64,000 bases of DNA, from the NCBI GenBank assembly GCA_014529385.2, contig CM043967.1, forward strand, positions 87,159,278 through 87,223,277, in the 5' to 3' direction. Position 1 is the first letter of the stretch. Each line of letters starts with the position of its first letter. A program made the translations under genes and the position numbers. Under the pieces are notes generated by a model. That model made no database searches, had not been told where the DNA came from, and was given only the letters and a program-made list of their open reading frames with translations. The DNA comes from Adiantum capillus-veneris (taxonomy: Eukaryota > Streptophyta > Polypodiopsida > Polypodiales > Pteridaceae). This document shows, piece by piece, positions 50,191-63,487 of the stretch.

Positions 50191-53100
50191 TATTCTTAAT
50201 ATAATGAATTAGAGTGGAAAAGTGGTGAATCTTGAGACAAATCCACTGATGCTACTAGCGATAATAGCTTGGACAAGTATCCGCCCTTGAATGTAAACCG
50301 CCCATGTACAAAATATCCTGGGTTTAAGGTATTTCGATGAAGCCTAGCATCTTGGAGACATGGTGCAGCTTGCTTCTCTTCATTTTTCGATGGAGCCTAT
50401 CTTGGACAAATGGTGGAGCATCCTTCGCTCCATGTTTCAATGGACCCTAGCTTGGACAAGTGGTGGACCTTTGCTGATCTCTATGATTCAATAGAGTTAG
50501 CTTGGACAAGTGGTGGAGCTTGGAACCAAACCCCCATGTAAAACCTATCATGGTCACTCCAAGTGGTGAGAAAGAATAACCTTTAAAATATAGGCTTATA
50601 GGTTGGACAAGTGGTGGACCTTTACACCCAAATATTCTTAATATAATGACATAGAGTGAAAAAGTGGTGAATCTTGAGACAAAACCACTCATGCTACTAG
50701 CGATAATAGCATGGACAAGTGGTGGAACTTGATCGTAAACCCCCCATGTTTCAATAGACTTAGCTTCGACAAATGGTGGAGCATCGTTCTCTCCATCTTT
50801 CAATGGAGCCTAGCTTGGACAAGTAGTGGACCTTCAAGTGGTGGACCTTGGAACCAAACCCCCATGTAAAACCTATCATGTTCACTCCAAGTGGTGAGAA
50901 AGAATAACCTTAATGATATACCCTTATAGGTTGGACAAGTGGTGGACCTTAACACCCAGATATTCTTAATATAATGGCATAGAGTGGAAAAGTGGTGAAT
51001 CTTGAGTCAAAACCACTCATGCTACTAGCGGTAATAGCTTGGACAAGTGGTGGACCTTGAACGTAAACCCCCCATGTTTTAATAGAGTTAGCTTTGAGAA
51101 ATGATGGAGCATCCTTCTCTCCATGTTTCAATGGAGCCTAGCTTGGACAAGTGGTGGACCTTTGCTTCTCTCTATGATTCAATAGAGTTAGCTTGGACAA
51201 GTGGTGGAGCTTGGAACCAATCCCCCATGTAAAACCTAGGATGATTCAATGGAGCCTAGCTTGGACAAGTGGTGGACCTTTGCATCTCTCTATGATTCAA
51301 TAGAGTTAGCTTGGACAAGTGGTGGACCTTGGAACCAAACCCCCACGTAAAACCCCATGAAGCCTAGCATCTTGGAGACATGGTGCAGCTTGCTTCTCTT
51401 CATTTTTGGATGGAGCCTATCTTGGACAAATCGTGGAGCATCGTTCTCTCGATGTTTCAATGGACCCTACCTTGGACAAGTGGTGGACCTTTGCTTCTAT
51501 CTCTGATTCAATAGAGTTTGCTTGGACAAGTGGTGGACTTTGGAACTCACACCCCCATCTGAAACCTATCATGGTGACTCCAAGTGGTGAGAAAGAATAA
51601 CCTTAATGATATATCCTTATAGGTTGGACAAGTGGTGGACCTTGACACCCCGATATTCTTAATATAATGGCATAGAGTGGAAAAGTGGTGAATCTTGAGA
51701 CAAAACCACTCATGCTACTAGCGGTAATAGCTTGGACAAGTGGTGGACCTTGAACGTAAACCTCCCATGTTTTAATAGAGTTAGCTTCGAGAAATGATGA
51801 AGCATCCTTCTCTCCATGTTTCAATGGAGCCTAGCTTAGACAAGTGGTGGACCTTTGCTTCTCTCTATAATTCAATAGAGTTAGCTTGGACAAGTGGTGG
51901 AGCTTGGAACCAAACCCGCATGTAAAACCTATCATGGTTACTCCAAGTTGTAAGAAAGAATAACCTTTAAGATATAGACTTATAGGTTGGACAGGTGGTG
52001 GACCTTAACACCCACATATTCTTAATATAATGAATTAGAGTGGAAAAGTGGTGAATCTTGAGACAAATCCACTCATGCTACTAGCGATAATAGCTTGGAC
52101 AAGTATCGGCCCTTGAATGTAAACCGCCCATGTACAAAATATCCTGGGTTTAAGGTATTTCGATGAAGCCTAGCATCTTGGAGACATGGTGCAGCTTGCT
52201 TCTCTTCATTTTTCAATGGAGCCTATCTTGGACAAATGGTAGAGCATCCTTCTCTCCATGTTTCAATGGACCCTAGCTTGGACAAGTGGTGGATCTTTGC
52301 TGATCTCTATGATTCAATAGAGTTAGCTTGGACAAGTGGTGGAGCTTGGAACCAAACCCCCATGTAAAACCTATCATGGTCACTCCAAGTGGTGAGAAAG
52401 AATAACCTTTAAAATATAGGCTTATAGGTTGGACAAGTGGTGGACCTTTACACCCAAATATTCTTAATATAATGACATAGAGTGAAAAAGTGGTGAATCT
52501 TGAGACAAAACCAATCATGCTACTAGCGATAATAGCTTGGACAAGTGGTGGAACTTGAACGTAAACCCGCCATGTTTCAATAGACTTAGCTTCGACAAAT
52601 GGTGGAGCATCGTTCTCTCCATCTTTCAATGGAGCCTAGCTTGGACAAGTAGTGGACCTTCAAGTGGTGGACCTTGGAACCAAACCCCCATGTAAAACCT
52701 ATCATGCTCACTCCAAGTGGTGAGAAAGAATAACCTTAATGATATACCCTTATAGGTTGGACAAGTGGTGGACCTTAACACCCAGATATTCTTAATATAA
52801 TGGCATAGAGTGGAAAAGTGGTGAATCTTGAGTCAAAACCACTCATGCTTCTAGCGGTAATAGCTTGGACAAGTGGTGGACCTTGAACGTAAACCCCCCA
52901 TGTTTTAATAGAGTTAGCTTCGAGAAATGATGGAGCATCCTTCTCTCCATGTTTCAATGAAGCCTAGCTTGGACAAGTGGTGGACCTTTGCTTCTCTCTA
53001 TGATTCAATAGAGTTAGCTTGGACAAGTGGTGGAGCTTGGAACCAATCCCCCATGTAAAACCTAGGATGATTCAATGGAGCCTAGCTTGGACAAGTGGTG

Positions 53101-55170
53101 GACCTTTGCTTCTCTCTATGATTCAATAGAGCTAGCTTGGACAAGTGGTGGACCTTGGAACCAAACCCCCACATAAACCCCCATGAAGCCTAGCATCTTG
53201 GAGACATGGTGCAGCTTGCTTCTCTTCATTTTTGGATGGAGCCTATCTTGGACAAATGGTGGAGCATCCTTCTCTCGATGTTTCAATGGACCCTAGCTTG
53301 GACAAGTGGTGGACCTTTGCTTCTATCTATGATTCAATAGAGTTTTCTTGGACAAGTGGTGGACTTTGGAACTCACACCCCCATCTGAAACCTATCATGG
53401 TGACTCCAAGTGGTGAGAAAGAATAACCTTTAAAATATAGGCTTATAGGTTGGACAAGTGGTGGACCTTAACACCCAAATATTCTTAATATAATGACATA
53501 GAGTGAAAAAGACGTGGTGAATCTTGAGACAAAACCACTCATGCTACTAGCGATAATAGCTTGGACAAGTGGTGGAACTTGAACGTAAACCCACCATGTT
53601 TCAATAGACTTAGCTTCGACAAATGGTGGAGCATCGTTCTCTCCATCTTTCAATGGAGCCTAGCTTGGACAAGTAGTGGACCTTTGTTTATCTCTAGGTT
53701 TCAATAGAGTTAGCTTGGTCAAGTGGTGGACCTTGGAACCAAACCCCCATGTAAAACCTATCATGTTCACTCCAAGTGGTGAGAAAGAATAACCTTAATG
53801 ATATATCCTTATAGGTTGGACAAGTGGTGGACCTTAACAACCAGATATTCTTAATATAATAGCATAGAGTGGAAAAGTGGTGAATCTTGAGACAAAACCA
53901 CTCATGCTACGAGCGGTAATAGCTTGAACAAGTGGTGGACCTTGAACTTAAACCCCCCATGTTTTAATAGAGTTAGCTTCGAGAAATGATGGAGCATCCT
54001 TCTCTCCATGTTTCAATGAAGCCTAGCTTAGACAAGTGGTGGACCTTTGCTTCTGTCTATAATTCAATAGAGTTAGCTTGGACAGGTGGTGGAACTTGAA
54101 ATCAAACCCTCATGTAAAACCTATCATGGTCACTCCAAGTGGTAAGAAAGAATAACCTTTAAGATGTAGCCTTATAGGTTATACAAGTGGTGGACCTTAA
54201 CACCCACATATTCTTAATATAATGACATAGAGTGGAAAAGTGGTGAATCTTGAGACCAAACCACTCAGGCTACTACCAATAATAGCTTGGACAAGTGTTG
54301 GACCTTGAATGTAAACCCCTCATCTACGACATATCATGGGTTTAATGTTTTTAGATGGAGCCTAGCATCTTGGAGACATGGTGCATCTTGCTTCTCGTCA
54401 TGTTTCAATGGAGCCTATCTTTGACAAATGGTGGAGCATCCTTCTCTCCATGTTACAATGGAGGCTAGCTTGGACAAGTGATGCACCTTTTCTTCTCTCT
54501 CTGTTTCAATACAATGAGCTTGGACAAGTGGTGGAGCTTGGAACAAAACCCCCATATAAAACCTATCATGGTCACTCCAAGTGGTAAGAAAGAATGACCT
54601 TTAATATATAGATTTATAGGTTGGACAAGTGGTGGACCTTGAATGTAAACCCCCCATCTACGAAATATGGTGGGTTTAAGGTATTTAGATGGAGTCTAGC
54701 ATCTTGGAGACATGGTGCACCTTACTTCTGTTCATATTTCAATGGAGCCTATCTTGGACAAATGGTGGAGCATCCTTCTCTACATGTTTCAATGGACCCT
54801 AGCTTGGACAAGTGGTGGACCTTTGCTTCTCTCTCTGTTTCAATAGAGTTAGCTTGGACAAGTGGTGGAGCTTGGAACCAAACCCGCATGTAAAACCTAT
54901 CATGGTTACTCCAAGTGGTAAGAAAGAATAACCTTTAAGATATACACCTATAGGTTGGACAAGTGGTGGACCTTAACACCCACATATTGTTAATATAATG
55001 ACATAGAGTGGAAACGTGGTGAATCTTGAGACAAATCCACTCATGCTACTAGCGATAATAGCTTGGACAAGTATCCGCCCTTGAATGTAAACCGCCCATG
55101 TACGAAATATCCTGGGTTTAAGGTATTTCGATGAAGCCTAGCATCTTGGAGACATGGTGCAGCTTGCTTC
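50191..55170. repeat. Array block related to 29-33 kb and 45-46 kb
   Basis: Patchwork of segments with matches at 28,867/50,447, 29,369/50,949, 29,826/51,406, 29,826/53,232 and 45,926/54,621. It contains two copies of the 35-bp-deleted unit (about 50,834 and 52,655); a third lies just right of this block at about 55,628. It also holds three of the nactagnatgattcaatgg rearranged units when its right neighbour is counted (51,24x, 53,06x, 56,03x). No gene was seen. Confidence 0.72.
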
Positions 55171-58100
55171 TCTTCATTTTTCCATGAAGCCTATCTTGGA
55201 CAAATGGTGGAGCATCCGTCTCTCCATGTTTCAATGGACCCTAGCTTGGACAAGTGGTGGACCTTTGCTGATCTCTATGATTCAATAGAGTTAGCTTGGA
55301 CAAGTGGTGGAGCTTGGAACCAAACCCCCATGTAAAACCTATCATGGTCACTCCAAGTGTTGAGAAAGAATAACCTTTAAAATATAGGCTTATAGGTTGG
55401 ACAAGTGGTGGAACTTTACACCCAAATATTCTTAATATAATGACATAGAGTGAAAAAGTGGTGAATCTTGAGACAAAACCACTCATGCTACTAGCGATAA
55501 TAGCTTGCACAAGTGGTGGAACTTGAACGTAAACCCCCCATGTTTCAATAGACTTAGCTTCGACAAATGGTGGAGCATCGTTCTCTCCATCTTTCAATGG
55601 AGCCTAGCTTGGACAAGTAGTGGACCTTCAAGTGGTGGACCTTGGAACCAAACCCCCATGTAAAACCTATCATGCTCACTCCAAGTGGTGAGAAAGAATA
55701 ACCTTAATGATATACCATTATAGGTTGGACAAGTGGTGGACCTTAACACCCAGATATTCTTAATATAATGGCATAGAGTGGCAAAGTGGTGAATCTTGAG
55801 ACAAAACCACTCATGCTACTAGCGGTAATAGCTTGGACAAGTGGTGGACCTTGAACGTAAACCTCCCATGTTTTAATAGAGTTAGCTTCGAGAAATGAGG
55901 GAGCATCCTTCTCTCCATGTTTCAATGGAGCCTAGCTTGGACAAGTGGTGGACCTTTGCTTCTCTCTATGATTCAATAGAGTTAGCTTCGACAAGTGGTG
56001 GACCTTGAAACCAAACCCACATGTAAAACCTAGCATGATTCAATGGAGCCTAGCTTGGCCAAGTGGTGGATCTTTGCTTCTCTCTATGATTCAATAGAGC
56101 TAGCTTGGACAAGTGGTGGACCTTGGAACCAAATCCCCACGTAAACCCCCATGAAGCCAAGCATCTTGGAGACATGGTGCAGCTTGCTTCTCTTCATTTT
56201 TCGATGGAGCATATCTTGGACAAATGGTGGAGCATCCTTCTCTCGATGTTTCAATGGACCCTAGCATGGACAAGTGGTGGACTTTTGCTTCTATCTATGC
56301 TTCAATAGAGTTTGCTTGGACAAGTGGTGGACCTTGGAACTCAAACCCCCATGTGAAACCTATCATGGTCACTCCAAGTGGTGAGAAAGAATAACCTTTA
56401 AAATATAGGCTTATAGGTTGGACAAGTAGTGCAGCTTAACACCCAAATATTCTTAATGACATAGAGTGAAAAAGTGGTGAATCTTGAGACAAAACCACTC
56501 ATGCTACTAGCGATAATAGCTTGGACAAGTGGTGGAACTTGAACGTAAACCCCCCATGTTTCAATAGAGTTAGCTTCGACAAATGGTGGAGCATCGTTCT
56601 CTCCATCTTTCAATGGAGCCTAGCTTGGACAAGTAGTGGACCTTTGTTTCTCTCTAGGTTTCAATAGAGTTAGCTTGGACAAGTGGTGGACCTTGGAACC
56701 AAACCCCCATGTAAAACCTATCATGTTCACTCCAAGTGGTGAGAAAGAATAACCTTAATGATATATTCTTATAGGTTGGACAAGTGGTGGACCTTAACAC
56801 CCAGATATTCTTAATATAATGGCATAGAGTGGAAAAGTGGTAAATCTTGAGAGCAAACTACTCATGGTACTAGCGATAATAGGTTGGACAAGTGGTGGAC
56901 CTTGAATGTAAACCCCCCATCTACGAAATATCGTGGGTTTAAGGTATTTAGATGGATCATAGCATCTTGGAGAAATGGTGTACCTTGCTTCTCTTCATGT
57001 TTCAATGGAGCCTATCTTGGACAAATGGTGGAGCATCCTTCTCTCCATGTTTCAGTGGACCCTAGCTTGCACAAGTGGTGGACCTTTGCTTCTCTCTATG
57101 TTTCAATAGTGTTAGCTTGGACAAGTGGTGGACCTTGGAACCAAACCCCAATGTAAAACCTATCATGGTCACTCCAAGTCGTGAGAAAGAATAACCTTTA
57201 AGATATAGCCTTATAGGTTGGACAAATGGTGGACCTTAACACCCAGATATCCTTAATATAATGACATAGAGTGATAAAGTGGTGAATCTTGAGACAAAAC
57301 CACTCATGCTACTAGCGGTAATAGCTTGGACAAGTGGTGGACCTTGAACATAAACCCCCCATGTTTTAATAGAGTTAGCTTCGAGAAATGATGGAGCATC
57401 CTTCTCTCCATGTTTCAATGGAGCCTAGCTTGGACAAGTGGTGGACCTTGGAACCAAACCCCCATATAAAACCTATCATGGTCACTCAAAGTGGTACGAA
57501 AGAATAACCTTTAAGATGTAGCCTTATAGATTGGACAAGTGGTGGACCTTAACCCCCACATATTCTTAATATAATGACATAGAGTGAAAAAGTGGTGAAT
57601 CTTGAGACCTTTTCTTCTATCTCTGTTTCAATACAGTTAGCTTCGACAAGTGGTGGATCTTGGAACAAAACCCCCATATAAAACCTATCATGGTCACTCC
57701 AAGTGGTGAGAAAGAATAACCTTTAAGATATAGACTTATAGGTTGGACAAGTGGTGGACCTTGAATGTACACCCCCCATCTACGAAATATGGTGGGTTTA
57801 AGGTAATAAAATGGAGTCTAGCATCTTGGAAACATGGTGCACCTTGCTTCTCTTCATGTTTCAATGGAGCCTATCTTGGACAAATGGTGGACCATCCTTC
57901 TCTGCATGTTTCAATGGACCCTAGCTTGGACAAGTGGTGGACCTTTGCTTCTCTCTCTGTTTCAATAGAGTTAGCTTGGACAAGTGGTGGAGGTGGGAAT
58001 CAAACCCCCATGTAAAACCTATCATGGTTACTCCAAGTGGTAAGAAAGAATAACCTTTTAGATATAGACTTATAGTTTGGACAAGTGGTGGACCTTAACA

Positions 58101-61100
58101 CCCACATATTCTTAATATAATGACATAGAGTGGTAAAGTGGTGAATCTTGAGACAAATCCACTGATGCTACTAGCGATAATAGCTTGGACAAGTATCGGC
58201 CCTTGAATGTAAACCGCCCATGTACAAAATATCCTGGGTTTAAGGTTTTTTGATGAAGCCTAGCATCTTGGAGACATGGTGCAGCTTGCTTCTCTTCATT
58301 TTTCGATGGAGCCTATCTTGGACAAATGGTGGAGCATCCTTCTCTCCATGTTTCAATGGACCCTATCTTGGACAAGTGGTGGACCTTTGCTTCTATCTAT
58401 GATTCAATAGAGTTTGCTTGGACAAGTGGTGGACCTTGGAACTCAGACCCCCATGTGAAACCTATCATGGTCACTCCAAGTGTTGAGAAAGAATCACCTT
58501 TAAAATATAGGCTTATAGGTTGGACAAGTGGTGGAGCTTAACACCCAAATATTCTTAATATAATGACATAGAGTGAAAAAGTGGTAAATCTTGAGACAAA
58601 ACCACTCATGCTACTAGAGATAATAGCTTGGACAAGTGGTGGAACATGAACGTAAACCCACCATGTTTCAATAGACTTAGCTTCGACAAATGGTAGAGTA
58701 TCGTTCTCTCCATCTTTCAATGGAGCCTAGCTTGGACAAGTAGTGGACCTTTGTTTCTCTCTAGGTTTCAATAGAGTTAGCTTGGACAAGTGGTGGACCT
58801 TGGAACCAAACCCCCATGTAAAACCTATGATGTTCACTCCAAGTGGTGAGAAAGAATAACCTTAATGATATATCCTTATAGGTTGGACAAGTGGTGGACC
58901 TTAACACCCAGATATTCTTAATATAATAGCATAGAGTGGAAAAGTGGTGAATCTTGAGACAAAACCACTCATGCTACTAGCGGTAATAGCTTGAACAAGT
59001 GGTGGACCTTGAACGTAAACCCCCCATGTTTTAATAGAGTTAGCTTCGAGAAATGATGGAGCATCCTTCTCTCCATGTTTCAATGAAGCCTAGCTTAGAC
59101 AAGTGGTGCACCTTTGCTTCTGTCTATAATTCAATAGAGTTAGCTTGGACAAGTGGTGGAACTTGAAATCAAACCCTCATGTAAAACCTATCATGGTCAC
59201 TCCAAGTGGTAAGAAAGAATAACCTTTAAGATGTAGCCTTATAGGTTATACAAGTGGTGGACCTTAACACCCACATATTCTTAATATAATGACATAGAGT
59301 GGAAAAGTGGTGAATCTTGAGACCAAACCACTCAGGCTACTACCAATAATAGCTTGGACAAGTCTTGGACCTTGAATGTAAACCCCTCATTTACGACATA
59401 TCATGGGTTTAATGTTTTTAGATGGAGCCTAGCATCCTGGAGACATGGTGCATCTTGCTTCTCGTCATGTTTCAATGGAGCCTATCTTGGACAAATGGTG
59501 GAGCATCCTTCTCTCCATGTTACAATGGAGGCTAGCTTGGACAAGTGGTGGAGCTTGGAACAAAACCCCCATATAAAACCTATCATGGTCACTCCAAGTG
59601 GTAAGAAAGAATGACCTTTAATATATAGACTTATAGGTTGGACAAGTGGTGGACCTTGAATGTAAACCCCCCATCTACGAAATATGGTGGGTTTAAGGTA
59701 TTTAGATGGAGTCTAGCATCTTGGAGACATGGTGCACCTTGCTTCTCTTCATGTTTCAATGGAGCCTATCTTGGACAAATGGTGGAGCATCCTTCTCTCC
59801 ATGTTTCAATGGAGCCTAGCTTGAACAAGAGGTGGCCTTTGCTTCTCTCTCTGTTTCCATAGAGTTAGCTTGGACAAGTGGTGGAGCTTGGAACCAAACC
59901 CGCATGTAAAACCTATCATGGTTACTCCAAGTGGTAAGAAAGAATAACCTTTAAGATATAGACTTATAGGTTGGACAAGTGGTGGACCTTAACACCCACA
60001 TATTCTTAATATATTGACTTAGAGTGGAAAAGTGGTGAATCTTGAGACAAATCCACTCATGCTACTAGCGATAATAGCTTGGACAAGTATCGGCCCTTGA
60101 ATGTAAACCGCCCATGTACGAAATATCCCGGGTTTAACGTATTTCGATGAAGCCTAGCATCTTGAAGACATGGTGCAGCTTGCTTCTCTGCATTTTTTGA
60201 TGGAGCCTATTTTCGACAAATGGTGGAGCATCCTTCTCTCCATGTTTCAATGAACCCTAGCCTGTACAAGTGGTGGACCTTTGCTTCTATCTATGATTCA
60301 ATAGAGTTTGCTTGGACAAGTGGTGGACCTTGGATCTCAAACCCCCATGTAAAACCTATCATGGTCACTCCAAGTGGTGAGAAAGAATAACCTTTAAAAT
60401 ATAGGCTTATAGGTTGGACAAGTGGTGGAGCTTAACACCCAAATATTCTTAATATAATGACATAGAGTGAAAAAGTGGTGAATCTTGAAACAAAACCACT
60501 TACGCTACTAGCGATAATAGCTTGGACAAGTGGTGGAACTTGAACGTAAACCCCCCATGTTTCCATAGACTTAGCTTCGACAAATGGTGGAGCATCGTTC
60601 TCTCCATCTTTCAATGGAGCCTAGCTTGGACAAGTAGTGGACCTTTGTTTCTCTCTAGGTTTCAATAGAGTTAGCTTGGACAAGTGGTGGACCTTGGAAC
60701 CAAACCCCCATGTAAAACCTATCATGTTCACTCCAAGTGGTGAGAAAGAATAACCTTAATGATATATCCTTATAGGTTGGATAAGTGGTGGACCTTAACA
60801 CCCAGATATTCTTAATATAATGGCATAGAGTGGAAAAGTGGTAAATCTTGAGAGCAAACTACTCATGGTACTAGCGATAATAGGTTGGACAAGTGGTGGA
60901 CCTTGAATGTAAACCCCCCATCTACGAAATATCATGGGTTTAAGGTATTTAGATGGATCCTAGCATCTTGGAGACATGGTGCGCCTTGCTTCTCTTCATG
61001 TTTCAATGGAGCCTATCTTGGACAAATGGTGGAGCATCCTTATCTCCATGTTTCAGTGGACCCTAGCTTGTTAAAGTGGTGGACCTTTGCTTCTCTCAAT

Positions 61101-62370
61101 GTTTCAATAGAGTTAGCTTGGACAAGTGGTGGACCTTGGAACCAAACCCCAATGTGAAACCTATCATGGTCACTCCAAGTCGTGAGAAAGAATAACCTTT
61201 AAGATATAGCGTTATAGAATGGACAAATGGTGGACCTTAACACCCAGATATCCTTAATATAATGACATAGAGTGATAAAGTGGTGAATCTTGAGACAAAA
61301 CCACTCATGCTACTAGCGGTAATAGCTTGGACAAGTGGTGGACGTTGAACGTAAACCCCCCATGTTTTAATAGAGTTAGCTTCGAGAAATGATGGAGCAT
61401 CCTTCTCTCCATGTTTCAATGGAGCCTAGCCTAGACAAGTGGTGCACCTTCGCTTCTCTCTATAATTCAATAGAGTTAGCTTGGACAAGTGGTGGAACTT
61501 GAAACCAAAACCCCATGTAAAACCTTTCATGGTCACTCCAAGTGGTAAGAAAGAATAACCTTTAAGATGTAGCCTTATAGGTTGTACAAGTGGTGGACCT
61601 TAACACCCACATATTCTTAATATAATGACATAGAGTGGAAAAGTGGTGAATCTTGAGACCAAACCACTCAGGCTACTACCAATAATAGCTTGGACAAGTG
61701 TTGGACCTTGAATGTAAACCCCTCATCTATGACATATCATGGGTTTAATGTTTTTAGATGGAGCTTAGCATCTTGGAGACATGGTGCAGCTTGCTTCTCG
61801 TCATGTTTCAATGGAGCCTATCTTGGACAAATGGTGGAGCATCCTTCTCTCCATGTTACAATGGAGTCTAGCTTGGACAAGTGGTGGACCTTTTCTTCTC
61901 TTTCTGTTTCAATACAGTTACCTTGGACAAGTGGTGGAGCTTGGAACAAAACCCCCATATAAAACCTATCATGGTCACTCCAAGTGGTAAGAAAGAATAA
62001 CCTTTAAGATATAGACTTATAGGTTGGACAAGTGGTGGACCTTGAATGTAAACCCCCCATCTACGAAATATGGTGGGTTTAAGGTATTTAGATGGATTCT
62101 AGCATCTTGGAGACATGGTGCACCTTGCTTCTCTTCATGTTTCAATGGAGCCTATCTTGGACAAATGGTGGAGCGTCCTTCTCTCCATGTTTCAATGGAC
62201 CCTAGCTTGGACAAGTGGTGGACCTTTGCTTCTCTCTCTCTTTCAATAGAGTTAGCTTGGACAAGTGGTGGAGCTTGGAACCAAACCCGCATGTAAAACC
62301 TATCATGGTTACTCGAAGTGGTAAGAAAGAATAACCTTTAAGATATAGACTTATAGGTTGGACAAGTGGT
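55171..62370. repeat. Long-range duplication, right copy
   Basis: Collinear partner of 33.3-40.4 kb at offsets 21,866-21,988. Differences include loss of tataa in a 'd' segment at 56,453 (tcttaatgac), an extra partial 'd' at about 57,535-57,610 that is absent near 35,66x, and loss of a 'b' monomer at about 59,545. No gene was seen. Confidence 0.7.
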
Positions 62371-63240
62371 GGACCTTAACACCCACATATTCTTAATATA
62401 ATGACATAGAGTGGAAAAGTGGTGAATCTTGAGACAAATCCACTCATGCTAGTAGCGATAATAGCTTGGACAAGTATCGGCCCTTGAATGTAAACCGCCC
62501 ATGTACAAAATATCCTGGGTTTAAGTTATTTCGATGAATCCTAGCATCTTGGAGACATGGTGAAGCTTGCTTCTTTTCATTTTTCGATGGAGCCTATCTT
62601 GGACAAATGGTGGAGCATCCTTCTCTCCATGTTTCAATGGACCCTAGCTTGGACAAGTGGTGGACCTTTGCTTCTCTCTATGATTCAATAGAGTTTTCTT
62701 GGACAAGTGGTGGACCTTGGAACTCAAACCCCCATGTAAAACCTATCATGGTCACTCCAAGTGGTGAGAAAGAATAACCTTCAAGATATAGACTTATAGG
62801 TTGGACAAGTGGTGGACCTTGAATGTAAACCCCCCATCTACGAAATATGGTGGGTTTAAGGTATTTAGATGGAGCCTAGCATCTTGGAGACATGGTGCAC
62901 CTTGCTTCTCTTCATGTCTCAATGGAGCCTATCTTGGACAAATGGTGGAGCATCCTTCTCTCCATGTTTCAATGGACCCTAGCTTGGACAAGTGGTGGAC
63001 CTTTGCTTCTCTCTATGTTTCAATAGAGTTAGCTTGGACAAGTGGTCGACCTTGGAACCAAACCCCAATGTAAAACCTATCATGGTCACTCCAAGTCGTG
63101 AGAAAGAATAACCTTTAAGATATAGTCTTATAGGTTGGACAAGTGGTGGACCTTAACACCTAAATATTCTTAACATAATGACATAGAGTGAAAAGTGGTG
63201 AATCTTGAGACAAAACCACTCATGCTACTAGCGGTAATAG

Positions 63241-63487
63241 CTTGGAAAGTGGTGGACCTTCTACCACATATACTATAGGGTTCTTGGATAAGTGTTGGAT
63301 CTTGTGTCAATGCTCCATGTCTAGCTTGGACAAGTGGTGGACCTTGGTTCTCTCTATGCTTCAAATGGGCAATAGATTGGAGACAGAGTGGCCTTTTTTT
63401 TCCAATGATTTTATTTTTTGGAAACCTTGGAGGCACCATGTAAGAGGCACTCTAAGTCTTCCATACAATAGACCTATTGGACTATAA
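63241..63487. repeat. Decayed right edge of the satellite array
   Basis: Regular units stop at about 63,240, but diverged core relics continue: ttggaaagtggtggacctt (63,242), ttggataagtgttggatctt (63,284), a good copy cttggacaagtggtggacc (about 63,325) and ttggagacagagtggcctt (about 63,377). At 63,435-63,480 a degenerate 'c' segment can still be aligned by eye: accatgtaagaggcactctaagt against ccatgtaaaacc...cactccaagt, then atagacctattggac against atagacctataggttggac. Divergence rises towards the unique DNA. Confidence 0.75.

Larger units (their letters stand above)
1..63240. repeat. Giant tandem satellite array, about 50-bp monomers in higher-order units
   Basis: Continuous tandem repeat, interrupted only by the insert at 6259-6746 and running off the left edge of the window. 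Nearly every 50-54 bp a copy or near-copy of the core ttggacaagtggtggacctt recurs on the + strand. The sequence after the core alternates among a few types (ending ...catgtttcaatggacc, ...tttcaatagagttag, ...ccatgtaaaacctatcatgg, ...aatataatgacatagag, ...gtttcaatagacttag). In the first unit the core-type starts fall at 7, 57, 107, 208, 316 and 370, giving spacings of 50, 50, 101, 108 and 54 bp. The 101- and 108-bp pieces each contain a second, degenerate core (ccaagtggtgagaaag at 165-180; aaaagtggtgaatcttgag at about 265-283), so both are decayed monomer pairs. All units run in the same direction except the inverted arm at 6710-6746. No gene is seen in the array. Confidence 0.97.

Noticed and set aside
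1-63240. CRISPR array
   Set aside because: The repeats are contiguous, with related rather than unique spacers, and the context is eukaryotic. No cas-like gene is present.
1-63240. Telomeric or classical centromeric satellite
   Set aside because: There is no TTTAGGG-type motif and no about 160-180-bp monomer. Centromere function cannot be judged from sequence alone, and a SET exon lies directly at the array edge.
63242-63487. 81-codon plus-strand frame at the array edge
   Set aside because: It lies in decayed satellite relics just upstream of the splice acceptor, and its translation resembles the satellite by-product frames (LDKWWTL).
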